Below, one piece after another: positions 1 to 10,112 of a DNA stretch of 64,000 nucleotides. The stretch comes from Selaginella moellendorffii (taxonomy: Eukaryota > Streptophyta > Lycopodiopsida > Selaginellales > Selaginellaceae): NCBI RefSeq assembly GCF_000143415.4, contig NW_003314325.1, forward strand, positions 276,149-340,148, read 5' to 3'. Below the pieces are notes generated by a model. It did no database searches, was not told the origin of the DNA, and saw only the letters and a program-made list of their open reading frames with translations. A program made the translations under genes and the position numbers. Positions within the stretch are counted from its first letter, which is position 1. Every line of letters begins with the position of its first letter.

Positions 1-131
1 AGCGGCAAGAGTGGCGGCGGTGGCATTGCGGAGAGATGGCGGCGCCGGCGATCATCGCTGGATGAGAGCGAGCAGCAGCAGCAGCAGAATTTGGATTCCC
101 AGGATCGATTCGCTTGTGCGCGTCGGATCGG

Positions 132-290
132 ATGATGAAGCGAGTGGGCAGCTTTGCAAAGGATGTGACGCCCAATTCGTGCGTCAGTGTGTGTGGGGTC
201 TCTCGATCCGTTTGTTCTACACAGCATCACGTCCCCAATTGGAACGATGTTTGTATTCGACGATGCCAGAGCGAGTGCCTAAGATCATGA
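132..290 (+). CDS. Small cysteine-rich plant peptide (52 aa), possible
   Basis: A 52-codon ORF starts with two consecutive ATGs and ends in TGA at 288-290. The peptide carries six cysteines, and its C-terminal third has the pattern WNDVCIRRCQSECL, which looks like a conserved small plant protein family that I recognise only by feel and cannot name. The sequence has no obvious signal peptide or membrane segment. Upstream lie a CAG-type repeat (70-88) and a short in-frame uORF (36-65). The start was chosen because an in-frame stop at 63-65 separates it from earlier ATGs. The window edge leaves earlier exons possible. It could also be a remnant like the genes that follow it. Confidence 0.45.
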   Translation: MMKRVGSFAKDVTPNSCVSVCGVSRSVCSTQHHVPNWNDVCIRRCQSECLRS

Positions 291-369
291 GGGAGCTATC
301 AATGCAGAGAAATGAGGGCTCTTGTAAGCTTACTGTGATCCCAGCACTGCTTGCGCCTTGTCGGTCCAT

Positions 370-585
370 TTTGTGACAAGATCAAGACACTCCTCGGCTC
401 CATCAGAGTAGCGAAACTCTGGATTCTTGCTCTTGCTCGTGACTTCCGATCTGCGAGAGGAGATCCTGGTACGAGCTCATGCACTCCATGATCTTGCCAC
501 TCCACTTGTACCTATAGGCAGAAATAAATTACAGGTACCTCACACCCAGAGCGGCTCCGCAAACTTGAATCTTGATCTCTGCCAT
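370..585 (-). other. Possible small minus-strand gene or gene fragment
   Basis: On the minus strand an ATG at 583-585 opens MAEIKIQVCGAALGVR, a GT-AG intron of about 25-90 bp can be drawn, and a downstream frame reads FRYSDGAEECLDLVTKWTDKA before a stop near 370. Composition looks coding-like but the splice model is ambiguous: one model closes after about 50 residues, another gives about 55-70. I do not recognise the product. It overlaps the edge of the fimbrin remnant, so it may also be a relic. Confidence 0.2.
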
Positions 586-1115
586 GAAAGGTATTGAATT
601 TCAGGCCCACCTCGCTCTTGATAAAACTTCTTCTTGTTCCAGGAATGGTTTGACAGCCAACAACAGCCTCACTTACGCTGAATTAATTCAGGATCATGAG
701 CAAGACTCGAGAGACGAGCGGGTTTTTCGTGTGTGGATCAATAGCCTTGGTACAACAAGTATGGAGTTGCAAGGTAACAAACTTTTCTGTGAACTAATGT
801 TTACCAAGACACAAGTGGAACTGGAACTTACAGGACAAGAGCTTATCATTCTTCTCTGGACTGTAGAACCACGCGTTGTAAACTGGCGGCTCGTGACCAA
901 ATAGGCAAGCAACGAAATGAATGCTGGATCGATATAATCCTATGAATTCCAGATGAAAACGCGGTCAGTGCGGCCAGGAAGCTCGGCTGCAGCGTGTTCT
1001 TGCTGTGGGATGAGGTACTTGTTTTTCCAGCTTTGTTAATTTGCTTTCGCCAAGATGGTGATGATCTTGGTAGCCACCGTGATGCTCTGGAATCTGGCTG
1101 AGAAGGCTAGAAAAG
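586..1115 (+). pseudogene. Fimbrin (plastin) remnant
   Basis: Several blocks match the C-terminal calponin-homology domains of plant fimbrin, the actin-bundling protein. A block at about 590-775 contains NGLTAN then SRDERVFRVWINSLGT. One at 855-903 contains VEPRVVNWRLVTK followed by a stop. One at 961-1014 contains AARKLGCSVFLLWDEV ending at a GT donor. One at 1052-1105 contains MVMILVATVMLWNLAE. Between the first two blocks the normal CH3 sequence is scrambled, and about 50 residues around the conserved actin-binding segment are missing. No continuous frame joins the pieces, so this is a decayed, internally deleted copy. The family assignment rests on remembered plant fimbrin motifs. Confidence 0.72.
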
Positions 1116-1375
1116 CTTCTAACACTGCTGCTGTCCACAACGGGTCTTCTTACAGCCACAGGGACGCGTGACGTGACGCGTCCATAACGTCGATTGCGCG
1201 AGCGATCAGGTAAAGCAGAAAAAGGAGGAAAGAGATCTCTTTGAGCAAAACAGCAGGGTTTTCGCAGGCAAGGCTAGCTAATTTCTGGATTCGCTGCCAG
1301 AGACAATCTGGCCTGCTAAAATCCCATTCAAGACACTGAAAGACACATGTATTTGTAGTAAGTTTCTAGCTCCAA

Positions 1376-3205
1376 ACTGGATACTGGGGAAGAACAGTTA
1401 AGAAGCGATGGACGCTCAAAGCAGTATGACAGTCGGACTTGTCACTCACCATCTGCGACAACAAACTCTCGAGAAAATTCGACTCTCTCGCTGGTGCAAT
1501 TTGCCTCTCGGCACACCCATTTGCTTCTTGTGTACCAGACGAGATGCATGTCAGCCTCGAGACGAAGGTTGAACCGGAGTGGAAACCTGGATGCCATGCT
1601 TGTGGGCAGATGCCACACAGTGATGGGAAAGTCTTCCACACTGATACTTCTGCGCCCTCCTCGCAATGGCGGCTATAATATAGTTGCCGGAAAACATATG
1701 AAACTAAAAAAACGTAACGTTTTAAACGCGTTAAAAAACGCCGTTCTAAACTCCCGACGCGTTTGCACTATTTGCGAAAAGAGACAAAGGTTTCTTTAGG
1801 GTTTCTTTAGGGTTTCTTCAGGGTTCATGTAGTCATTGGAGGACGCCGCGAATGCTGGAGCTGGAAGCATGTGATACGAGCAGAGCGGCACTGGACATGT
1901 AAGTATTGTCATGAGATTCACACTGGGGGAGCGGAGCGAGTGCGAGCACATCTTGCTGGAGTTTGGGCAAGAGGTGTGAAAACGTGCAAGGCAATGAGGG
2001 AGATCCCTTATGAAGTTCTTAAAAAAGCTCACAGCAGTTTTTCTGATTTTGAGCTTGCAGGTTGCTTAGAAGCTGGAGAGTGAAGGTTTGAGGATGCTGG
2101 AGATTGATATAGACAAGCTGGAGTTGGAGCCTCATTGGAAGAGGATTTTGGATCTGCAAGAAGCTTTTGAGGAACTAAATTAGGCTGCTGAGGAGTTTAG
2201 CTTCGATGAAGGAATGGAAGATGATTCGAATCAAAAGACAACTAAAATAGCTTCTTTTTTCATCGACTAAAACGGCTTCTTCTTTCATTTGTTTTAGTAT
2301 GTTATTCGGTTGGGTTTTATAAACTTAATATCAGATTAAACTGTCTTTAGTAAATATTAGTGTTTTCTTAATCATTTTAGGCTTTAACATGTAAACGTTT
2401 GATTGTCCTGAAAAAAACGTTTTAAACGGCGTTTAAACGTGGACGCGTTTGAACGTTTGCACGTCTAGCTGCAACTATGATATGGATCACGCCCAGATGA
2501 AAAGAAGAGTAAAAACATGATTTACCTTAAGAGAGCCAAGGCCAGAGTATGGTTTGGATGGATTATACTTCATCCCATTGTGATTCCAGCGAAGGAGATT
2601 CCACTCGAGCTTGGCGGTGTTCCCTGGATCTCCAACACTGATGGACTCGCACTCCATTGGCTCTTGAAGTGACCGCCCCCATGATTTCTTTAATCTGAGC
2701 GACAGTGCCCATAGATTAAATCGAGCTCCAATCTCGTTGTCGCTGCTCGTGGTGCGCGTGCTGGAATTGGCACGGGAATTCTTGTCATAGATAGCATTGA
2801 CAGGGCTCTTCATCTCGTCAAGCTGTGGATCGATCCAGAGTTTGATGCGGTAGGGGTAGAATCCCAGGGCGTCGGAGTTGATGATTACATCGTTGTCGCC
2901 CACTCCCACAAAGAGGTTCTTGATCTCCTAAGCAACTTCGAAGTTGGCACAGCTCTCCCGTACGTAGGGCAGGATCACCATGGCAATGTCCACGAGCTGA
3001 TGGCTCTTGGGCATTCCGTTAGATTAAGGCATAGCCGGCCGAGCCGTGTCGAGTCGGATGGAACCTTTGTGTTGATTTGAAAGCACTTGCATTTCTTCCA
3101 GGAAGATTCATAAATTGGGCAATAAATCATGTTGCAGATCTACTTGCAAGAATGGAATCTATCTATCTATTGATCTGTTTTTTTGGGTTGGGGATTATAT
3201 ACCAA
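1376..3205 (-). pseudogene. Family X truncated copy A, split by an insertion
   Basis: This is a minus-strand, 5'-truncated copy of the intact gene at 11104-12444. The exon 1 part (about 3040-2520) contains LGFYPYRIKLWIDPQLDEM, GNTAKLEWNLLRWNHNG and YNPSKPYSGL. The exon 2 part (1680-1442) contains EDFPITVWHL, RFPLRFNLRLE and FSREFVV. The first ~150 residues of the intact protein are absent, an in-frame TAG lies in the stretch corresponding to about 2929, and the intron position is occupied by about 790 bp of foreign sequence (1682-2472). Flanking sequence is shared with copy B, including a common GGGGATTATATACC at about 3191 and 6565, so A and B are one segmental duplication. Confidence 0.8.
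1682..2472. mobile_element. Small hAT-like element with BED zinc-finger fragment
   Basis: The element sits exactly in the intron gap of family X copy A and is absent from copy B. Its ends read TAGTTGCC at the left and GGCAACTA-like (GCTGCAACTA) at the right. Both ends carry subterminal repeats built on ACGTTTTAAACG and ACGCGTTTGCAC (1718-1770 and 2410-2465). Inside, on the plus strand (1871-2083), a 70-residue ORF reads HWTCKYCHE..TGGAERVRAHLAG, which fits a BED-type zinc finger of hAT transposases. No transposase catalytic region is present, so it is non-autonomous or internally deleted. Target-site duplications are not clean. Confidence 0.6.
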
Positions 3206-3926
3206 GAGAGAGCGTGCTTGTATATAAATTAAAGTTTTTGGGTTAATTTATGAATCTTTCTAGAAGGAAAACAAAGGTTCAGCTTGACCTGCTGCTATAT
3301 TCCTAGTCAGATGCCCAAGAGCCAACTTGGTTAAATAGTGTTGTTCACTTTGGAGTTTTGGCTACAACTCATCAATATATTATAATAAGGAGGGAGTGCT
3401 GTGCTGCCAAATGTTAATGAATAATCTTGTGCTCCCAGCCAATGGGAGGAGGCCAAGCTGCATGGGGTGAAGGTGTAGTGACATGTGTTACATACAATGT
3501 ATTGACTCAAGTGAATTGTTTTTCTTTTGTAATGTTTTTCTAAGGTTTATGAAATGGCAAGACATCCCCTATTGCTGCTGCTGATTCCCAATCCAAATTT
3601 GATTCGCGATCCAAATCTGAGTTGCTGGAACAAGCCGCACTTTCTTCTAATGTCTTCCATTTTACTTTTTTTTCTTCTTCTCAAATGCTTCAACTTTTGG
3701 CGTCTTTTCTTGCTGTTTTTGTTCTTTTCCTAATTTGGTTTTTGCGATACTTTGTGGTGTTTTTGCTCTTGAGAACCCCATCACAAGTTTTCACTTTCTT
3801 ATGCTCTCAACTTAACAGTTTTCTTTTCTTTTTTGGTTTTTCTTTCTACAGGAGAAATACTAGCAACGAGACCATGATGCTCAAATCTCAAAGTTATTCC
3901 AATCATCTAGTACTTGCTTTTTTTTA
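3206..3926. other. Spacer between family X copy A and de-epoxidase remnant
   Basis: About 720 bp of T-rich sequence. An open frame at 3622-3972 is hydrophobic from low-complexity T runs and runs into the violaxanthin de-epoxidase remnant. No gene of its own is supported here. Confidence 0.4.
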
Positions 3927-4128
3927 TCTTGCTCTCAAGACGTGCTCCTGTCTTCTGAAAAAATGCCAGTAATTTTATTTTTTTCTTTTGTCCTTCAAGA
4001 AAGACCGAGTGTTTTTTTTTTTCCCCTCTAGATTGGAGCTGGCTCGATGCATTGCAGATCCTTCGTGCACTGCCAACGTTGCATGTTTACAAACTTGTAA
4101 CAATTGACTTGATGAGACCGAGTGCCAG
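3927..4128 (+). pseudogene. Violaxanthin de-epoxidase exon remnant with premature stop
   Basis: Two exon pieces join across an intron (3969-4031) to read ALKTCSCLLKKCQ followed by [12 protein letters not shown] and [11 protein letters not shown], then a TGA, then LDETECQ and a GT donor at 4129. This is the cysteine-rich N-terminal domain at the mature start of violaxanthin de-epoxidase, the lumenal xanthophyll-cycle enzyme. The TGA at 4105-4107 replaces the usual arginine codon (CGA to TGA is one substitution). The lipocalin domain that should follow is missing. The piece is therefore a dead fragment. The cysteine spacing makes the family call firm. Confidence 0.82.
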
Positions 4129-4439
4129 GTAAGTCTCAAGATTTTGTGTATGGGCAGTTATTTGGAATCTAGAGGGGATTTTAGGCCTTCTTTGTGTATG
4201 GGCAAAGAATGGAAGTGGGAGGAGGCCACTGTGGGAGCTGTTGCCGGGGTTGCCACCGTCGTAGCTTTGTATGCCTTCTCTTTGGTTTCTTTTCTCTCCT
4301 TTGCAAGTGGTGTTTCTTCACACTGTGGTTGAAATCATTTTGTTCATCAGTACAAGAGCACTGCCAATGCTTATCACGTGAACAGAGGTCTAGAAATCAA
4401 AAGTTTTTTACGCAAGGTGACCTTTTTACCTTCCTTCTG

Positions 4440-5655
4440 GCAGGGTGTATTTCCCAGTCCTTCCACCCTCGGGCTTGCAGTGCAAGCGGGCAAGCTGGGA
4501 TCGCGTGTCCAAGCAGAGAATGTGGCAGGACGTGGATTACTGTGGATTTCAATGCTTCAAACAAGGTTCGTGAATGATCGGAAGGAAGGGAAATAAGAGA
4601 AGAAATCTTTTCTTTTTTCGCTAGAATGCTGTGCTCAATGTGCTTGTGGGTCTGACGCCTCTACGGAGCAAAAGACCAAGAAGTGGTATGTCTATCTTTG
4701 CTTTGACAATCTTAAACACTCAGCTTTTTTTCATTTTGTTCTTCTTTTCCTAGATGAATATTTGAACCAAGAAGCAGAGAATGGAAAGACATTGTCTCTG
4801 CGACAGCGTGTTATGTCCCCACCATGCTTCCGGAACCATTTTGTTAATAGTGATGTGTTTCCTGAGAGAGCTAGGCAGGGTATGTTGTTATTTTTCATTT
4901 TTCTTTCATAACTTTGGTATTCTCATACAAGATGTGTCTCCACTTTTGGCTCTTCATCGTGTTACCGTGAGGAGTTCCATCAAATCAAGGTATTTGTGGT
5001 GCATAGAATTTGTATGATCTTCATTCGTACTCCACTATCAGGAAATAGGACAAGGCGATTTCAGCTATGTTTATAAAGTTCTCAAAAGACTTGACGGCTG
5101 CCTTTATGCTGTAAAGCATTCCAATCGGCATCGGCTAAATGAGGGAGATCATTTTGTCACTATATTCGAGAGACTATGGTATTGATTTGGCAAATTTTTC
5201 TCTTTGCAAGAGGAAAGCACTGAGAGAAGTTTAGGCACTTTCATGTCTTGGTGAGTTGGCTTTTTTCTTTCAGTATTACTACTGGCTTCCTCAAAACTTA
5301 TCCAGCTTCTAGGTTACCATGAAAACGTAGTGTCCTACTTCTCTTCATGGTTTGAATGACTTTTTGTATATCCAAATGGAGCTGTGTGAGACAAATCTAC
5401 GAGACAAGAGCCTTGCATGGACATTCATGGAGAAGAAGTTGCTTGAGGCAATTTTTCAAGTAAGCAGCTCAATTGTGTTTTTTTCTTAGTTTGTCATGCA
5501 TGGCAGCTTTTAAACGCTTTGAAGCACTTACACTTGCATGGCCTTGCTCACCTGGATGTGAAGCCCAACAATATCTACATCTGCAATTGTGTCTACAAGA
5601 TTGGCGACTTTGGCCTTGCCAGTCATACTGGGGAAGGTCTCCAAGAAGCGATAAA
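4440..5655 (+). pseudogene. WEE1 kinase remnant
   Basis: Fragments follow the order of plant WEE1, the inhibitory cyclin-dependent kinase kinase. Near 4755-4880 is SLRQRVMSPPCFRNHFV, the conserved pre-kinase motif. At about 5040-5140 is EIGQGDFSYVYKVLKRLDG then CLYAVKHSNR, the glycine loop and VAVK lysine region. At 5320-5460 are GYHENVVSYFSSWFE, a stop, and then in another frame YIQMELCETNLRDK. At 5510-5640 is ALKHLHLHGLAHLDVKPNN then IYICN and GDFGLA, the catalytic HLDVKPxN and DFG motifs. A frameshift separates the two halves of the kinase N-lobe at about 5351. The C-lobe is replaced abruptly by family X copy B at about 5640. Confidence 0.8.
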
Positions 5656-6580
5656 CGCTCAAAGCAGTATGACAGTCGGACTTGTCACTCACCATCTGTG
5701 ACAACAAACTCTCGAGAAAATACGACTCTCTCGCTGGTGCAATTTGCCTCTCGGTACACCCATTTGCTTCTCGTGTACCAGACAAGATGCATGTCAGCCT
5801 CGAGACGAAGGTTGAACCGGAGTGGAAACTTGGATGCCATGGTTGCTGGCAGATGCCACACAACGATGGGAAAGTCTTCAACATTCATACTTGTGCGTCC
5901 TCCTCGAAATGGCGGCTATATGGATCACAGTCACATGAAAGAAAAAGAGTAAAAACATTTTACCTGGAGGGAACTGAGGCCAGAGTATGGTTTCAATGGA
6001 TTATACTTCGTCCCATTGTGATTCCAGCGAAGGAGATTCCACTTGAGCTTGGCGGTGTTCCCTGGATCTCCAACACTGATGGACTCGCACTCCATTGGCT
6101 CTTGAAGTGACCGTCCCCATGCTTTCTTTAATCTGAGTGACAGTGGCCATAGATTAAATCGAGCTCCAATCTCGTTGTCGCTGCTCGTGGTGCACGTGCT
6201 GACGGGAATTGTAGTCATAGATAGCAATGATAGAGCTCTTCATCTCGTCAAGCTGTGGATCGATCCAGAGTTTGATGCGGTAGGGGTAGAATCCCAGGGT
6301 GTCGGAGTTGATGATTATATCGTTATCGCCCACACCCACAAAGAGGTTCTTGACCTCCAAAGCAACTTCGAAGTTGGCACAGCTCTCCCGTACGTAGGGC
6401 AGGATCACCATGGCAATGTCCAGAAGCTGCTGGCTCTTGGGCATACCGTTACAAAGATCAGGGCATAGCCGGTCGAGCTGTGTCGAGTCAGATGGCATTT
6501 GTTCCAGGAAGATTCATAAATTGGGCAGTAAATCCTACTTACAAGAATCTAGGTTTATGGTTTGGGGATTATATACCCAC
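5630..6580 (-). pseudogene. Family X truncated copy B
   Basis: This minus-strand copy matches copy A closely but lacks the insertion. An ATG at 6496-6498 opens MPSDSTQLDRLC, and the reading frame aligns with the intact protein from about residue 160 (ILPYVRESCANFEVALEVKN, then LGFYPYRIKLWIDP). A deletion near 6200 relative to copy A shifts the frame, so the block GARFNLWPLSLRLKK lies in a different frame. The intron is 45-50 bp (about 5918-5965), and exon 2 reads EDFPIVVWHLPATMASKF to FSREFVVTDGE. Its left edge abuts the WEE1 remnant at about 5640. I rate it non-functional because of the truncation and frameshift. Confidence 0.8.
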
Positions 6581-6589
6581 TACTAAGGC

Positions 6590-7404
6590 ATAGTTGACTA
6601 AAAATTAAATTTGTCTATTTTAAATAATATATATTATTAAACTTTTTAATAGTAATTGTCATCCACAGTCCCCAATCTGATGAGGGGATGATTTGATGAT
6701 TCGAGGGTGACATAAAGTTTTCAAAAGTTACATGTGTCAAAAATGACCATGCAAAGTCAATTGCTACTGTCCAAGAGATCAATTTCTCAAATAAATCCAT
6801 TAAAAAACAAAATTACATAGTGATCTAGAGATGAATTATACGCCCAAACACGGATTATAATGTTTCATGATGCATCCTCTTCTAATCCTGATTTATTTTT
6901 GCTAATAGTATCATGTCTATTCATCACATCAATTTAACACACTAAATCTAACTCAAATAAATTTTCTTTGGATGAAAAGTTATTTTACTATGAATGCTTA
7001 TTCTAATAAATTTGATTGATTACAAAAGTAAAAACCAAAAAGATTTGCAAGAACTTCCATTTGAAGAAATTTTGGTGGCAATTACATTTCCAACAACATG
7101 CCCATAAACCTTCTCTGCTTACATAGTTTTCATTATGTTGTTTGTTTTTTTTTTTTGTTCCTGGAAATTCTTACAATTCTTTATGCCAGTGGCATTTGGA
7201 TATTGCTAGATCATCAGTGAAAACATTGATTATAACCACATGCAAATCTCTAATTTTCCCACACTTGAGATATAATAACATGCTCTTTAAGTTTTGGTAT
7301 TAATTTAAAGGTTATAAGTGAAATTTAGCAAGAGGTTTGTTGTGGAGATCCTAGAAAGTACCTTAGCATAATAATTGAAAATGCAAGAAACTTAATGAGG
7401 GCAG
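6590..7404. other. AT-rich spacer before hAT-like element
   Basis: About 800 bp of strongly AT-rich sequence with only short chance ORFs. I see no gene, RNA or clear repeat here. Confidence 0.5.
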
Positions 7405-7632
7405 CAAACATTAAATTTGCAAGGTAGTTATTTTTTGCATTTTGTAGAGCAATTGTTTTTTTCCTTCTTGATGGGAAGGGTGAATATTACAATATTATGC
7501 AAGATAAAAATTAACTTATACTTCCCAATATATAAATATTTATATATGAAAAACACTTTTAATACAATTGATTCAATCACATAAAATCCTTCTTTCCTTC
7601 TTTTGATGCCATACATCATAAATATGCCCTTA
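7405..7632. repeat. Left terminal inverted repeat
   Basis: Reverse complement of 9895-10112. The pairing runs from AAATTTAA at the outer edge through a TGCATTTTGTAG core to the GATGCCATACATCAT inner edge. Confidence 0.65.
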
Positions 7633-9894
7633 AATTTGCACCTTATAAAGCCCTGCAAAAATATATTTACCTTGCATTTGGAGACTAGTTTTTAATTTAC
7701 TTTGTTACTTGAAGGACATGTTCAATTTTCACCTTGCACTAATAAAGTATAAAAATATTTTAATGTTGCCACTTGCAGAACAAAACAAATTTGTATATTG
7801 CAATATAGATAATATTCTATTGAATATTATTAACAATATAATCAATAAAGTCAGTGACAGAAATAACATGGGATTGAAGCATTCTTTGCTATTGCTAATG
7901 GGAGGGAGAAAAGGAAGATAAATTAGCAAAATATGGTAATGCAAGAGATTTATGATTCCTCTTTGGTGAAGGACTTGAAATTATATTAAAGGATGAAGAT
8001 AGAAGAAAAAACTAATACTTCAACTAATAAGAAGAAAAATAAAATATTCAAAACTGATGGAAATTTAAGTTTCTTTGGGTGTATTTTATGAAAGGCAAGT
8101 AGAGGATAAAATATATAACATGTGTATATGCTAGAAAGGATAATCATTTTAGTAAAGAAGATTCTTTGAGTTTTCAAAAACCAGTTTTTAAAGAACATAA
8201 TAGTTCTGAATAATATCAACAAGTTATGTTTATTTGGGAAGCAAAGAAAAAAAAATAGCTATCTATCCCTAAGTGTGTTGCTACTCAAGAGGATCAGTAT
8301 AAGAATAGATTGATTTCCTTAATGCAACACATGTACTTCATTGTGGAAAAAGGATTACCATTAAAAAGCTATGAATCTTTATATAAATTTAGCAGGTTTA
8401 TGGGAATGCCCCATATGCTAAGCACCACAAAATATGAAACTTCTGTAAATACTATGAGTGGAAAAGAGTTTGTAAAATATATAAAAATTAAAGACTTTTC
8501 CTAAGACATTTAAGTTAGTCCTTGCTTTTATATTATAGTGAATGATAGTACTAATAGAATTTTGGAAGCTTATCTTATCATATACATCTCTTTTCATATG
8601 CAAAAAAAGAACAAAGTTTGAATAAAATTTTATTTCTAAAATTGATAGTAACTGAAAATTCTATTATTATAAGTAAATATAAAGCCACCAAGAAGGTTTT
8701 AAAAAATATGAACCTTAAGAAGGGAAAATGTGTTGCTATTGGAATTAATGGAGCTTCTATTATGGTTGGAGAATAATTTAATCAAATAGTAAGATTGAAA
8801 CAATATATTTGACATTTGCTTGGAGTGCATTGTTTAGTTTATAGATAAAGTTTAATAGTTATTGAAGCTGTGCATGCATTTCTTGAGCTTATGGTTATTG
8901 AAAAGCTATGCAATCAAATTTATAAATGGTTATATGCTTTTGGAAAAAGAGTTATAGCTTTTAAGCTTTGAGAAGATGCCATGAATATATCTATATTAAG
9001 TAAATTCATGATGTACATTGGTTACAATATGGGGAAGTCTTAGAGAAAATGATCATCATAATGCTAATTCTTCTTACAAAATTTCAATTTTCTTTTATGA
9101 AGATATACCATCTTTTGAGAAATTATACAGTGCAATTTGCTATCCATATGGTAACTGCTATACTTTTGGAATTAAATATCTTGAAAAAAACTTTCAAGTT
9201 GAAATTGTGGATATTGCTAGCATTGTTAGGTATTAATCAAAAATTTCTGAAAGAAACTCTTGGTGTGAAACAATTGAGTAATTTTGTAGAGGCTACTAAA
9301 GATGGATTTATGAAATTTGTAAAGCTAGAAGGGAACAACATAAGCATGTTTTTTATTATACTCCTATTTTAGAGAGCAAAAGAAATAATAACTTCAATTC
9401 TTGCTTACATTTAAGCAAGAAGTATGTTTAAAAACCATATGTTAATATATTGACTAAAATGGGAAAGAATATAAGCATGTTCAATGCATGGCTAGATATT
9501 TTACTAAATCATTACAATGCTTTTATCGATTATGAAAAATGTAAAAGAGAACTCATAAAGTTTGTAATTGTTATGCAAAGTAATTTGCCAACAAAAAATA
9601 GGCTAGTCTCTTGGCAAATATGCAAAGATGATATTTCCATAATAAATATATATCTTAATTTGATGGAACTGTGAATTTTTTTTTTTGATATCTATAATCA
9701 TAGAAAATGACTTGAGAAACAATCCATAAAGGTTCAAATATAAAAGGAAATATAAAAGTGCACATTTTTTCCAATCGGTTAAAGGTTTTGGGATATTTAA
9801 AATTAAATGTCCTTGGATTTGAATAGTATTGAGTTTACTCTCTAAAAATTGAAACTGTAAATGATTTGATGTTCATGGTGATGATGATTACAAC

Positions 9895-10112
9895 AAAATT
9901 AATTAAGGACATGCTTATGATGCATGGCATCAAGAGAAAGAAAGAAGAATTTTGTGTGATTGAATTAATTGTACTCAAAGAGTTTTTGATATATAAATAT
10001 CTATATATTGGGAAGTGTAAGTTAATTTTTATCTTATATAATAAATTCACCCTTCCAAAATAAAATTGCATTGCAAAATGCAAAACTTCACCCTACAAAT
10101 TTAAGTCCTAAG
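9895..10112. repeat. Right terminal inverted repeat
   Basis: Reverse complement of 7405-7632. Translated pieces of both arms also resemble each other (MMHGIKRKKEEF and MMYGIKRRKEGF), which shows the pairing is not due to AT content alone. Confidence 0.65.

Larger units (their letters stand above)
7405..10112 (+). mobile_element. Decayed hAT-type transposon with ~210-bp terminal inverted repeats
   Basis: A ~2.7 kb AT-rich element is bounded by inverted repeats: 7405-7632 and 9895-10112 are reverse complements at roughly three quarters identity, sharing blocks such as ATATATTGGGAAGT and ACAAAATGCAAAA. Between them, on the plus strand, lie degenerate pieces of a hAT/DUF4371-type transposase. 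At 8310-8500 is VEKGLPLKSYESLYKFSRFMG then MSGKEFVKYI. At 8515-8600 is SPCFYIIVNDSTN.ILEAYLI, corresponding to the catalytic VDES-T segment. At 8690-8830 is GINGASIMVG then LLGVHCLVYR. Many stops and frameshifts make it inactive. A hAT element normally has short TIRs, so the long repeats are unusual. Confidence 0.65.

Noticed and set aside
3622-3926. Hydrophobic ORF with many Phe/Leu
   Set aside because: Product of T-rich low-complexity DNA; only its last residues belong to the de-epoxidase remnant.
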